Source of the DNA: an uncultured Clostridia bacterium
GTDB taxonomy: Bacteria > Bacillota > Clostridia > Oscillospirales > CAG-272
Assembly: GCA_946410595.1 (NCBI GenBank)
Contig: CAMKAU010000008.1
Location: 1 to 42,501, forward strand
Reading direction: 5' to 3'
DNA length: 42,501 nucleotides
The notes beneath the pieces are model-generated. The model saw only the letters and a program-made list of their open reading frames with translations, was not told the origin of the DNA and ran no database searches. Below, piece after piece: positions 14,877-22,991 of this stretch. A program made the translations under genes and the position numbers. How positions within the stretch are numbered: position 1 is the first letter of the stretch; every line of letters starts with the position of its first letter.

Positions 14877-14931
14877 TACCGCAGGGAAAGCAACTTCCGG
14901 TTGCCTCGCAAAAACCCTGGTTCAACGGGTA
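14877..14931 (+). promoter_or_regulatory. Compact structured leader upstream of the glycerate kinase gene
   Basis: Three nested helices: TACC 14877-14880 with GGTA 14928-14931; CAGGG 14882-14886 with CCCTG 14915-14919; GCAAC 14890-14894 with GTTGC 14900-14904. AAA on one side and CTCGCAAAAA on the other stay unpaired. The AAA/CGCAAA arrangement faintly recalls the first half of the c-di-GMP-I aptamer, but the second long helix of that class is absent. Candidate cis-regulatory RNA, family not recognised. Confidence 0.35.
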
Positions 14932-15033
14932 ATATTTGCTGAAAAACGATATTTGACGGACATAAAACGACAAGAGCCGCGAAACGGCGACAAGTTTTAC
15001 AAAGATCGAATGAAAATCGGAAAGGAGACCAAT

Positions 15034-16188
15034 ATGACGGAAAAACGCGCGTCTTTTCCGCAAAAGATCCTCCTCGCGCCGGACTCTTTTAAGGGGTCTC
15101 TCACCGCCGCGGCGTTCTGCCGGACGGTGGAGGCGGAGATCGCCGCCCGGTCCGGGACGGCAAAGGTCCGCTCCCTTCCGCTCGCGGACGGCGGCGAGGG
15201 GACGGTCGACTGTTTTCTCCTCGCGGCGGGCGGCGAGCGGGTGGAGATCACCGTATCCGACCCGTGGGGCCGGGCGGTCCGCTCCTCCTACGCGGTCCTG
15301 CCGGACGGGACCGCCGTGATCGAAACGGCGGCGTCCGCCGGGCTCGTCCTCGCGGGGCCGGACTGCCGCGCGGCGGAAACGACCACCTACGGGGTGGGGG
15401 AGACGGTCCGGCACGCGCTGCGCGCGGGACGGAAAAAGATCCTGCTCGGGCTCGGCGGCTCGGCGACAAACGACGGCGGCTGCGGCGCCGCCTGCGCGCT
15501 CGGCGCGCGGTTTCTCGACGGGGAGGGCGTCCCCTTCCTGCCGGTTGGAGGGACGCTCGGCCGGATCGCGGCGATCGACCGCTCCGGCTGCGAGCCGCTT
15601 CTCGCCGGAGCGGAGATCCGCTGTCTTTGCGACGTAAAAAATCCCCTCTGCGGAGAAAACGGCGCCGCCGCCGTCTTCGGACCGCAGAAAGGCGCGGACC
15701 CGGAAACGGTCCGGCTCCTTGACGCGGGTCTTTTCCGGCTCGGCGCCCTGCTCGCGCGGGAGACGGGGCGGGACGTCCGCTTTCTCGAGGGGGCGGGCGC
15801 CGCCGGCGGGCTCGGCGCGGGGCTGGTCGCTCTATTCGGCGCCGCGCTCGTCCCGGGGATCGAAACGGCGCTGGATACGCTCGCCTTCGACAAAGAACTC
15901 TCCGGCGCCGGGCTCGTCATCACGGGCGAGGGGAGCTTCGATCTCCAGAGCTTTTCCGGCAAGGCGGTCTCCGGCGTGGCAAAACGCGCCAAAGCCGCCG
16001 GCGTTCCCGTCTGGATCTTTTCGGGCCGGGCGGAGGGGGAGGCCTCGGCGCGCTGCCGGGAACTCGGCGCGGAGGGGGTGTGGACCCTTTCCGACCTCGC
16101 CCCCTCGCCGGAGGAAAGCCGGCGCAGCGCCGCAAAATATCTTGCGCAAACGGCGCGCCGCGCCTTTGACGAGCGCTTTCCCCGCTGA
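15034..16188 (+). CDS. garK: Glycerate kinase (GarK family)
   Basis: A 384-residue glycerate kinase, which phosphorylates D-glycerate, usually to 2-phosphoglycerate in this family, feeding lower glycolysis. Family hallmarks: KILLAPDSFKGSL at the start, PLADGGEGTVDC, ETASAAGL-like VIETAASAGL, LGLGGSATNDGGCGAA for the nucleotide site, CDVKNPLCGENGAAAVFGPQKGA, and ITGEGSFDLQSFSGKA near the end. ATG 15034 has AAAGGAG upstream; the longer in-frame start lacks one. A leader of about 160 nt with a compact fold precedes it. It is alone in its unit, ending at the hairpin at 16221. No glycerate-producing gene is adjacent. Confidence 0.93.
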   Translation: MTEKRASFPQKILLAPDSFKGSLTAAAFCRTVEAEIAARSGTAKVRSLPLADGGEGTVDCFLLAAGGERVEITVSDPWGRAVRSSYAVLPDGTAVIETAASAGLVLAGPDCRAAETTTYGVGETVRHALRAGRKKILLGLGGSATNDGGCGAACALGARFLDGEGVPFLPVGGTLGRIAAIDRSGCEPLLAGAEIRCLCDVKNPLCGENGAAAVFGPQKGADPETVRLLDAGLFRLGALLARETGRDVRFLEGAGAAGGLGAGLVALFGAALVPGIETALDTLAFDKELSGAGLVITGEGSFDLQSFSGKAVSGVAKRAKAAGVPVWIFSGRAEGEASARCRELGAEGVWTLSDLAPSPEESRRSAAKYLAQTARRAFDERFPR

Positions 16189-16220
16189 ACGGAAACGCCG
16201 CGCCGGGCGCTCCGTTTTCC

Positions 16221-16250
16221 GGCGTTTTCGGGCCGCAAAACGCCTTTTTT
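16221..16250 (+). terminator. Intrinsic terminator after the glycerate kinase gene
   Basis: GGCGTTTT (16221-16228), an 8-nt loop, AAAACGCC (16237-16244), then TTTTTT. Confidence 0.75.
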
Positions 16251-16308
16251 CCCGCGGGAAAAAGTTTAGTTTTTTATAAAAAAAATATGAAAAAAAGAAA
16301 AGGAAAGG

Positions 16309-16337
16309 TTGACTGTTCACAAACGTTATGATAAAAT
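16309..16337 (+). promoter_or_regulatory. Promoter of the surface-protein gene pair
   Basis: TTGACT (16309-16314), a 17-nt spacer and TAAAAT (16332-16337), 43 nt upstream of the start codon. Confidence 0.75.
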
Positions 16338-16380
16338 AAGCTGGGTATTATCCAAATTAAACAAAAGTAAGGAGTTTTGT

Positions 16381-17952
16381 ATGAGAAAGTATCTGTCCCT
16401 TCTTCTTGCGCTGGCGACCGTTCTCTCTCTCTCGATGCTGGCGGCGGTAACCGTTTCCGCGGACGGCATTGAAAAGGCCGCTAACGCGATCTTCGTTGCC
16501 GATTCGGGCGACGACAACGCGGCGGGCACGACGCCGGACGCGCCGGTCGCCACGCTCGCGAACGCGTTCTCCAAACTGCCGAACGGCGGCGTGATCGTCC
16601 TCGTCGGCTCTGTGACGATCGACAAGACGGAAGATCATCCCCGTGTAATGCCCGCGCACGAGGGCGTTATCACTCTCACGAGCTACTACGACGGCGTTGA
16701 CTACCGCGCGAAGCCCTACGGCACCGAGCCGGTCACCCCGCGTCTCAACCTGCGCAACGGTACGCAGGACCTTGAGTTCCACGGCGATATCGTGATGGAT
16801 TATCTCCGCATCAACGTCGGCGTGAACGAAGACGCCGGGACGATTATGATCAACGCCATCATCACGATGAACTATCACAACCTGACCGTCGGCGAACATA
16901 TCGAAAACTGCTACGAAGACGCGAACGGCGTTGCCTCCGACTTCGATCTCGACTATTCCTCCCAGGGCAGCAAGGGCAACAGCGGCCGTAACTGCCCGCC
17001 GATCCTCTTCCTCGGCAGCAGCGCGAACACCAGCGATATGCCGCGCGACGTCGGCGGCGAGACGATCACCGGCGACTATACGGTCAACATCGCGGGCGGC
17101 GCATGGCAGTCCGTCCGGATAGGCGACCGCGACCTTGAGAACCTCAACACCCTCGACTGCCACGTGACCCTGAACATCACCGGCGGTATTTTCGCTTTCT
17201 GGACGGGGCTCTTCCACAGCTCCAACCTCTCCGTCATGTGCGCCGCGCAGGCCGCCACGACCCCGAACTACGTCTGCGACATGACCATCACCGGCGGTAC
17301 CTTCTACGGTGAGGTCTGCGGCTTCGGCAAAGCCTCCACCAACTCTCTCGGCGACGCGCTGCAGCAGGGCACGATCAACATGAACATCCTCGGCGGCGAG
17401 TGGATCCGCAACTTCGGCGTTGACAACCCCCCTGCCGGCGAATACGGCGGTTATGCCTTTGCCGCTTCGATGACGCTGCTCTTTGACGGCGCCAAAGTCA
17501 ATATGAAGATCGACCCCTCCAAGATGGATCTCGGCGTGATGGATCAGTTCACCGTCGCGGGTCTGGACGGCGTAGAGACCACCCTTGAGATGGTGACCGA
17601 GTCCGATAAGATCGGCTTCTTCGGTCTGGATCTCTTCTTCAGCGAGACCTATCTGCCTCTGACCCAGGGCGCGCAGCCCGAGGAGACGAAGGTGACCGAG
17701 ACCAAGGCCCCCGAGACCAAAGCGACCGAGACCAAAGCGACCGAGACCAAGGACGCGACCGGAACCAAGGACGCGACCGGAACCAAGGACGCGACCGGAA
17801 CCAAGGACGCGACCGGTACCAAGCCGGCGGAGCAGACCGGCGAAAAGACCGGTATTCCCGCTTACGTCTGGGCGATTGTCGGCGTCGTCGTTGTGGCCGC
17901 CGTTGTCGCAGCCGTTCTTCTTATCGGCAAGAAGAATAAAGCGAAAGAATAA
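16381..17952 (+). CDS. Secreted, membrane-anchored beta-rich surface protein (DATGTK linker)
   Basis: A 523-residue exported protein. The signal peptide ends near VSA (residue 26). The body (about 35-435) is rich in beta strands with repeated TGG/GG turns (NIAGGAWQ, NITGGIF, TITGGTFYGE, NILGGEW), as in a pectate-lyase-like right-handed beta helix. Its start, FVADSGDDNAAGTTPDAP, recalls the Asn/Asp-rich turn that opens many such domains. A linker of ETKA and four DATGTK repeats precedes IPAYVW, a C-terminal membrane helix and a KKNKAKE tail. There is no LPXTG motif, so it is anchored by the helix. ATG 16381 has AAGGAG upstream. It shares its module type and anchor with the next two genes. Ligand or substrate unknown. 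Confidence 0.82.
   Translation: MRKYLSLLLALATVLSLSMLAAVTVSADGIEKAANAIFVADSGDDNAAGTTPDAPVATLANAFSKLPNGGVIVLVGSVTIDKTEDHPRVMPAHEGVITLTSYYDGVDYRAKPYGTEPVTPRLNLRNGTQDLEFHGDIVMDYLRINVGVNEDAGTIMINAIITMNYHNLTVGEHIENCYEDANGVASDFDLDYSSQGSKGNSGRNCPPILFLGSSANTSDMPRDVGGETITGDYTVNIAGGAWQSVRIGDRDLENLNTLDCHVTLNITGGIFAFWTGLFHSSNLSVMCAAQAATTPNYVCDMTITGGTFYGEVCGFGKASTNSLGDALQQGTINMNILGGEWIRNFGVDNPPAGEYGGYAFAASMTLLFDGAKVNMKIDPSKMDLGVMDQFTVAGLDGVETTLEMVTESDKIGFFGLDLFFSETYLPLTQGAQPEETKVTETKAPETKATETKATETKDATGTKDATGTKDATGTKDATGTKPAEQTGEKTGIPAYVWAIVGVVVVAAVVAAVLLIGKKNKAKE
17746..17817 (+). repeat. 18-bp coding tandem repeat (4 copies)
   Basis: Unit ACCAAGGACGCGACCGGA at 17746, 17764, 17782 and 17800, encoding DATGTK. 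Copies are identical but for the last bases. Confidence 0.92.
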
Positions 17953-17981
17953 TTCTATTTATTCAGAAAGGTATGCAAATC

Positions 17982-19022
17982 ATGAAAAAGTTTTTGGCGC
18001 TTCTCACCGCGCTCGTTCTTCTCTCCACCCTTTGCGCGGCGATGGCGGTCAGCGCTTCCGCGCTGGAGCTTCCCGAACGGCCGACCCTGACCAACACCAC
18101 GGATAAGGAGTACGTTGCGTTTAAAGCTCCCGCGGAGCCCGCGGTCACGCACCAAACAAGATTAGGCGCAGCCAGCGCGCTTCTGACAAACGGCGGTACC
18201 ATCGTCGTCACCCAGAAGGCGCTCTACTCCTTCAAGGACGCCGAAGAACAGAGCACCATTGACGGGACCAGGGGCACCATTCTCGTTACCGCGAAAGAGG
18301 GCGATACCAGCTATATCAACATCGATACCGACGGGTCCGAAACCGGTATCATCCTCGGCAACAACGGCTTCAGAGAAGAGAACATGGATAAGGTCGATTA
18401 CCTCCGTCTGGAAGGCAACGTGATCTTTGACGATATCGTCCTCTTCAACCGCGCGCATCCGGCCAGCTCGAAGGAACCGATGCCCGAACCGAACACCGTC
18501 CTCGCTCTCTCCGGTTCCAGAGTCGTGATCGGCTCCGGCGTGCAGTTTGCGCACCGTTACGAGCTCCCGAACATGGCGCTGATCGCCGAGAAGGGCGCCG
18601 TGGTCTTTATCGACTCGCTTGGCTTCTCCAAGTACACGGGCGAAGGCATCCTCGTTCTCAAGCAGGACCTCGTTTCCCAGGTCAACGCCGATACCTTTGC
18701 GGGTTTTGAAGGCGCCGTGGTAGACGAATCCGGCAACCTCCTCTACGGGACCGAGCCCGCCGCTCCGGTTGAGACCGAAGCGCCCGAGACGAAGGCCCCC
18801 GAGACGAAAGCTCCCGAGACCAAGGCTCCCGAGACCAAAGCTCCGGAGACCAAAGCTCCCGAGACCAAGGCGGCGACCGGCGACACAACGACTGCCGTCG
18901 ACACGACGACCACCGGCGAAGAAGGCGGCATCCCCGCTTACGTCTGGGTGATCATCGGCGTCGTGGCCGTCGCGGCGGTTGCCTGCGGCGTGATCCTTGC
19001 CACCAAAAAGAAAAAAGCGTAA
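17982..19022 (+). CDS. Secreted, membrane-anchored surface protein (ETKAP linker)
   Basis: A 346-residue exported protein: signal peptide ending near ASA, one beta-rich module (about 30-260), an ETKAP linker of seven 5-residue repeats, a Thr-rich spacer, then GGIPAYVW, a membrane helix and KKKKA. The module begins LPERPTLTN and contains GGTIVVTQK, GTILVTAKEGDTSY, LEGNVIFDDIVLFNR and a FxSLGFSKYTGEGILVL segment; the same series occurs twice in the protein at 19217. ATG 17982 is preferred to ATG 17973, which is only one base from AAAGG. It lies 29 bp after the previous surface gene and probably shares its promoter. Terminator at 19041. Function unknown. Confidence 0.8.
   Translation: MKKFLALLTALVLLSTLCAAMAVSASALELPERPTLTNTTDKEYVAFKAPAEPAVTHQTRLGAASALLTNGGTIVVTQKALYSFKDAEEQSTIDGTRGTILVTAKEGDTSYINIDTDGSETGIILGNNGFREENMDKVDYLRLEGNVIFDDIVLFNRAHPASSKEPMPEPNTVLALSGSRVVIGSGVQFAHRYELPNMALIAEKGAVVFIDSLGFSKYTGEGILVLKQDLVSQVNADTFAGFEGAVVDESGNLLYGTEPAAPVETEAPETKAPETKAPETKAPETKAPETKAPETKAATGDTTTAVDTTTTGEEGGIPAYVWVIIGVVAVAAVACGVILATKKKKA
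18771..18872 (+). repeat. 15-bp coding tandem repeat (about 7 copies)
   Basis: Unit GAGACCAARGCTCCC with third-base variants, encoding ETKAP. It forms the linker before the membrane anchor. Confidence 0.9.
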
Positions 19023-19040
19023 TCAGCTGAACTGACCCCG

Positions 19041-19075
19041 GACCGGAGCTCCCCTGCGGAGCTCCGGTCTTTTTT
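19041..19075 (+). terminator. Intrinsic terminator of the surface-protein pair
   Basis: Perfect 12-bp stem GACCGGAGCTCC (19041-19052) with GGAGCTCCGGTC (19058-19069), loop CCTGC, then six T. Confidence 0.92.
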
Positions 19076-19145
19076 GTTTGCCGGAGGGAGAAGGTTTTGG
19101 TGCGCCCCGTTTTTTGCGGATAAGGGGAAATCGGAAGCATAGTGC

Positions 19146-19174
19146 TTGACACCGCGCCCGTCCGGGTTTATAAT
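19146..19174 (+). promoter_or_regulatory. Promoter of the esterase surface-protein gene
   Basis: TTGACA (19146-19151), a 17-nt spacer and TATAAT (19169-19174): a full consensus promoter. Confidence 0.88.
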
Positions 19175-19216
19175 AAAGAATGAAAAAAACAGCTCGCTTT
19201 GACCGGAAAGGATTTG

Positions 19217-21856
19217 ATGATGAAACGTATGCTTTCTTTGCTTCTGGCTCTCGCGATCCCGGCGGTACTCTTCCCGGCGGCGGGGGCGCGGCACGCCTCC
19301 CGCGCCGCAACGCTTCCCGAAGAGCCGACGCTGACCTCCGATAAGGTGGTTTATCACGGCTTCAACAAGGGCAGCGACGAAAACAGCGGCCTGACCGCCT
19401 CCGCCATCAAAAAGTATCTGGGAGAGGAAAACGGGACCGGCGCGATCTCCCTGCTCGCGGGGGAGGGCGGCACGGTCGTTGTCGTCACCAAATCCTGGAC
19501 GGAGACAAACGGCTATACGATCCCCGCGCTCGGCGGCAAAACGGTCGTGCTGACCGCCCGGGATCCCAAAAGCGGGGTCTCCTATCGCGGCAACCTTTCC
19601 AACGATACGACCGGGGAGTACGGCCATCTGATGATCGTGAATACCGGCACCTTGAATATCGCCGGCAACGTGATTTTGCGGGAGATCGGTCTGCTGGAGC
19701 GTACCGAGCGCGCCGTATCGTCCCACGGCACGACCCTCAACGTGAAAAACGGCGCCTGCCTTGTCGTGGAGTCAAGCGTGACCGTGACCGGCAAAAAGGT
19801 CAAGGACTGCTACGCCGCGCCGGTCCTGTCGGTCGAGGAGGGGGGCGTCGTCTTCCTGCATACCCTCGGCTTTCTCGGCTATACCGGCCGGGGGACGATC
19901 GTGATCGGCTCCGACCTGCAGGCGACCGGCAGCGTGAGCGCCGCGCAGTTCAGCGGCTTCGGCGGGCAGATCGTGGACGCCGCCGGCAACCCCTACGTTT
20001 TTGCCGCGGGCGACCTCCCTGAGGAGCCGGTCCTGACGAATACGGAGACCTACGCGTACGTTTCCTTTATCGGGAACAACGCAAACGACGGTCTGACGCC
20101 CGCCACCCTCAAACAGGGCTGGGGGACCGGCAAAGGGACGGACGGCGGGGTGATGAACCTTGTGATGGACGGCGGGACGGTCGTGATCCCGCAAAAGGGT
20201 TTTGTTTCCGCCAACTACACCACGCCGAAGCCGTCCTCCCCGGTGCTGCTCACCGCCGTTGACAAAGACGGGACCGACTACCGCGGCAACGTCAACGATT
20301 CAAGCGATCAGCGTGGCTCCTTTATGATCGCCAATTCCTGCACGGTCACCTTCAACGGGGATTTCATCTTTGACGATATCATCCTGCTTGATCGGACCTC
20401 CTCGACCGCCTCGGTCCAGACGACCTACGCCGTCTCCTCCGGGTCGCGGCTGGTGATCGGAGCGGGGACGGAGGTCTGCTGCATGGCGTCCGCGCTCAAC
20501 CCGCCGATTTTGCGGGTGGAGACGGGCGGGACCGCCTTTTTGCACGCGGTCGGCTTTGACCGCTACGAGGGGAGCGGCACGGTCGTGATCGACCGTTCGG
20601 TCGTCGACTCCGGCGTTCTCTATTCCTCCGAGTTTTCCTCCTTTACCGGCCGTCTGATCGACGAAACGGGCGCGGAGATCTCCCCGTCGGACTTTGCCGA
20701 CAAGCCGCAGGAGGTGAAGCCGGACGACGTCTTCCTCTACGGGAGTTACACCGCCTCGAACGGCTATACCGTCCCCTACCGCTATTATCTGCCGGAGGGG
20801 TACGACGGCGTAAAGCGGTATCCGCTTTTCCTCAATATGCACGGCAACGGCTCCCGCGGCAGCGACAATCACAAGCAGCTCACCTTCGGCGGGTCGGTCC
20901 TGAATACCGCCGTCTTCCAGAGCGGGTACGAGTGCATCATGCTCGCGCCCCAGTGCCCCTCCTCCAGCGCGTGGGTACCGGATAACGGCTACCCCGGCTC
21001 CAAGGGCTTTCTCCATCGCGGGATGTCCCCCTATCTCACGGCGGCCAAGGAGCTGCTTGACAAATTCCTCTCCGAGTACGCCGTGGATCCTGACCGCGTT
21101 TACGTTTCCGGCTCCTCCAACGGCGGCGCCGCTTCCTGGGAGCTCTGCTACCGCTTCCCGGATCTCTTCGCGGCGGCGGTCCCGCTGGCGGGGATCCGGC
21201 CCGAGCGGGAGGGGGAGGACTATGAGGACGCCTCCGCCGAGATCGCCGGACCGCTGACCCGTACCCCGATCTGGACCTTCCACGGCACGGCGGACACCAC
21301 CCTCCCCGTGGAAGGAACGCGCAACCTCGTCAACGCGATCAAGGCGGCGGGCGGGGAAAAGATCCTCTATACCGAATACCCCGGCGCCACGCACGGCACG
21401 ATCTGGGCGCTCGCCGCTCAGACGGAGGGCGTGGTCGACTGGATCTTTGCGCAGCGCCGCTCGTCCGGCTCCGCGCCGGTCTCCGCGGAGACCGACAGCC
21501 CCTCCGGCGGAACGGAAACGGTCTTTCTCCCGCTTGAGACGGAAAGTCCTTTCGTGACCGCGCCCGCCTACTCGACCTCCTCGCCGGACGGGACGGGAGC
21601 GCCGGAGGACGGCACAAAAACGCCCGAGGACGGCACAAAGGCGCCTGTGGACGGCACAAAGACGCCCGCGGACGGCACAAAGACGCCCGCGGACGGCACA
21701 AAGACGCCCGAAGACGGCACGGCGCCGGTTATCGAAGCACCGGCGGGGAAAAGCGGTAAAACGGGTCTGATCCTCGCGATCGCCGGCGCCGCGGTCCTGT
21801 GCGCCGGCGCGGTCGCCGCCGCGCTCCTGCTCGGCAAAAAGAAAAAAGCGGACTGA
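19217..21856 (+). CDS. Large surface-anchored protein: two beta-rich modules plus a PHB-depolymerase-like esterase
   Basis: An 879-residue exported protein. After the signal peptide come two copies of the module seen at 17982 (each opening LPEEP(T/V)LT and containing DYRGN or SYRGN and FLHxxGF), spanning about 35-500. An alpha/beta-hydrolase of the PHB depolymerase/feruloyl-esterase type follows (about 510-750). Its triad is S634 in GSSNG, D693 in HGTADTTLPV and H726 in GATHGTIW; GYTVPYRYYLPEGYD opens the domain. Six 7-residue EDGTKTP-like repeats lead to a C-terminal membrane helix and KKKKAD; no LPXTG. ATG 19217 follows GGAAAGG. Likely cleaves an ester in extracellular polysaccharide or polyester; the substrate is unknown. 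It has its own consensus promoter. Confidence 0.87.
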   Translation: MMKRMLSLLLALAIPAVLFPAAGARHASRAATLPEEPTLTSDKVVYHGFNKGSDENSGLTASAIKKYLGEENGTGAISLLAGEGGTVVVVTKSWTETNGYTIPALGGKTVVLTARDPKSGVSYRGNLSNDTTGEYGHLMIVNTGTLNIAGNVILREIGLLERTERAVSSHGTTLNVKNGACLVVESSVTVTGKKVKDCYAAPVLSVEEGGVVFLHTLGFLGYTGRGTIVIGSDLQATGSVSAAQFSGFGGQIVDAAGNPYVFAAGDLPEEPVLTNTETYAYVSFIGNNANDGLTPATLKQGWGTGKGTDGGVMNLVMDGGTVVIPQKGFVSANYTTPKPSSPVLLTAVDKDGTDYRGNVNDSSDQRGSFMIANSCTVTFNGDFIFDDIILLDRTSSTASVQTTYAVSSGSRLVIGAGTEVCCMASALNPPILRVETGGTAFLHAVGFDRYEGSGTVVIDRSVVDSGVLYSSEFSSFTGRLIDETGAEISPSDFADKPQEVKPDDVFLYGSYTASNGYTVPYRYYLPEGYDGVKRYPLFLNMHGNGSRGSDNHKQLTFGGSVLNTAVFQSGYECIMLAPQCPSSSAWVPDNGYPGSKGFLHRGMSPYLTAAKELLDKFLSEYAVDPDRVYVSGSSNGGAASWELCYRFPDLFAAAVPLAGIRPEREGEDYEDASAEIAGPLTRTPIWTFHGTADTTLPVEGTRNLVNAIKAAGGEKILYTEYPGATHGTIWALAAQTEGVVDWIFAQRRSSGSAPVSAETDSPSGGTETVFLPLETESPFVTAPAYSTSSPDGTGAPEDGTKTPEDGTKAPVDGTKTPADGTKTPADGTKTPEDGTAPVIEAPAGKSGKTGLILAIAGAAVLCAGAVAAALLLGKKKKAD
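21605..21727 (+). repeat. 21-bp coding tandem repeat (about 6 copies)
   Basis: Unit GAGGACGGCACAAAGACGCCC with variants at 21605, 21626, 21647, 21668, 21689 and 21710, encoding EDGTKTP-like linkers. Confidence 0.9.
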
Positions 21857-21932
21857 AACCGCACAAAAACCCGCCGGGATCTTCGGCGCGGCGTGATAAG
21901 GAAGTATTATGATATTTCTTTACCGCGCCGAA

Positions 21933-22113
21933 AATGAAGACGCCCGTGGGACGGGCTAATGAAAAATGAAGACGCTTACGCTAATGAAGACGCTCCTTCG
22001 GAGCTGATTAAGGAACGCGGGCGTCTTCGCTTCATTAGTGAGCGCCGGGGTGCGAACGTCTTCATTAGGGCGTTAGCCCGTCTTCATTAGTGAGCGAAGC
22101 GAACGTCTTCATT
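21933..22113. repeat. Array of AATGAAGACG repeats in both orientations
   Basis: AATGAAGACG occurs at 21933, 21965 and 21983; its complement CGTCTTCATT at 22057, 22079 and 22104, with a variant near 22031. Between them are GC-rich stretches such as GGGCTAATG and GGCGTTAGCCCG. The two halves could fold into a long imperfect hairpin. The whole 387-bp gap between genes (21857-22243) holds only this array and the terminator after it. Confidence 0.8.
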
Positions 22114-22130
22114 AAACCGACTGAATATGA

Positions 22131-22166
22131 AAAGCAGACTGATTTTAATTTCAGCCTGCTTTTTTT
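22131..22166. terminator. Terminator after the repeat array
   Basis: AAAGCAG-A-CTGA (22131-22142), 8-nt loop, TCAG-C-CTGCTTT (22151-22162), then T-run; A and C face each other as an internal mismatch. Confidence 0.65.
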
Positions 22167-22243
22167 AAGTGCGCACTTACTCACCACATGGACTTGCGGT
22201 GAAAAACTGCCTTATGACGCTCGGGCGTCCTCCCGGCGGGTTT

Positions 22244-22927
22244 TTATTCTTCTTTCTCCGCCCAAAAGCAGTCGCCGCAGTCGTTGACGGTGAAAAAGAT
22301 CAGTTCTTCCGGCGTTTTCTTCTGCTCCTTCAACTGCCGTTCAAGCCACGCGCGGTCGCGCCCGGCGAGGCGCAGCTCGTTTTCGTCGATCCGACCCTCT
22401 TTTATCACGGTGTGCGCCACGCCCTTTTCCTTTTCCGTCAGACCCGCGTCCTCCGGGGTCATCGGGCGGCAGCGGGAGCGGAGCGCCACGCTCAGGCGGC
22501 CGTTCTGCTCCAGCGTGGCGCACCAGACCTCCTCCGGCTCAAAGATCCCCTGCAGCCGCAGCTCGGAGAGCAGCTCGTCCAGCGTGATCCGCGCGCGCCG
22601 CATCTCCTGCCAGTCCGGCTTGCCGGCGCGGATCAGGATATTCGGCTTGCCCTCCAGCAGACGGCGCAGGAAGGGGATCTTCAGCATCAGAAAGGAGATC
22701 AGAAACTCCAGACCGAGGATCACCGCCAGCGGCAGGACCGTCCGCCAGACGGGGATCCGCGCGTCGACCAGCGGCAGCGTGGCGATGTCAGAGAGCAGCA
22801 GGGTCGTGACAAGCTCGGAGATCTGCAGTTCGCCGACCTGCCGCTTGCCCATCAGCTTCATCGCCAGAATGAGACCGAGATACACCCCCGCCGCCCGCAG
22901 GGCGCAGGACCAGACGCTCAGGTTCAT
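22244..22927 (-). CDS. DUF421 (YetF/YrbG-like) membrane protein
   Basis: A 227-residue protein with three membrane helices at the N-terminus and a cytoplasmic C-terminal part. MKLMGKRQVGELQISELVTTLLLSDIATLPL is the typical DUF421 opening (shown here as seen across residues 23-53), followed by GKPNILIRAGKPDWQEMRRARITLDELLSELR across residues 93-124, the conserved core. The family is linked to spore or envelope functions in Bacillus, but its biochemical role is not known. The start at 22927 has GGAGG placed 7 nt upstream, inside the 3' arm of a terminator-like hairpin. There is no promoter space between it and the pnuC gene, so expression seems to depend on read-through. Confidence 0.88.
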   Translation of the reverse strand: MNLSVWSCALRAAGVYLGLILAMKLMGKRQVGELQISELVTTLLLSDIATLPLVDARIPVWRTVLPLAVILGLEFLISFLMLKIPFLRRLLEGKPNILIRAGKPDWQEMRRARITLDELLSELRLQGIFEPEEVWCATLEQNGRLSVALRSRCRPMTPEDAGLTEKEKGVAHTVIKEGRIDENELRLAGRDRAWLERQLKEQKKTPEELIFFTVNDCGDCFWAEKEE

Positions 22928-22964
22928 AAAAAATCCTCCGTGAAAAAGATCACGGAGGATTTTT
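22928..22964 (-). promoter_or_regulatory. Terminator-like hairpin that holds the ribosome site of the DUF421 gene
   Basis: On the minus strand: AAATCCTCCGTG, an 8-nt loop, CACGGAGGATTT, then a T-run reaching the ATG. The GGAGG of the DUF421 gene is in the 3' arm. It could end pnuC transcripts, block DUF421 translation, or both. Confidence 0.8.
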
Positions 22965-22991
22965 GTCCGGTTTTTTCCGTTTTATGCAGGG

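Noticed and set aside
14915..14930. tRNA T-arm (GGTTCAA)
   Set aside because: No acceptor, D or anticodon arms can be drawn around it; I see no tRNA gene in the window.
14877..14931. c-di-GMP-I riboswitch
   Set aside because: The AAA and CGCAAA strands are suggestive, but the GNRA tetraloop and the second long helix of that aptamer are missing.
16381..21856. Sortase-anchored (LPXTG) proteins
   Set aside because: No LPXTG-like motif precedes the C-terminal helices and no sortase gene is present; the helices appear to be the anchors.
21933..22113. CRISPR array
   Set aside because: Repeats are only 10 bp, occur in both orientations and have irregular spacing; no cas genes are nearby.
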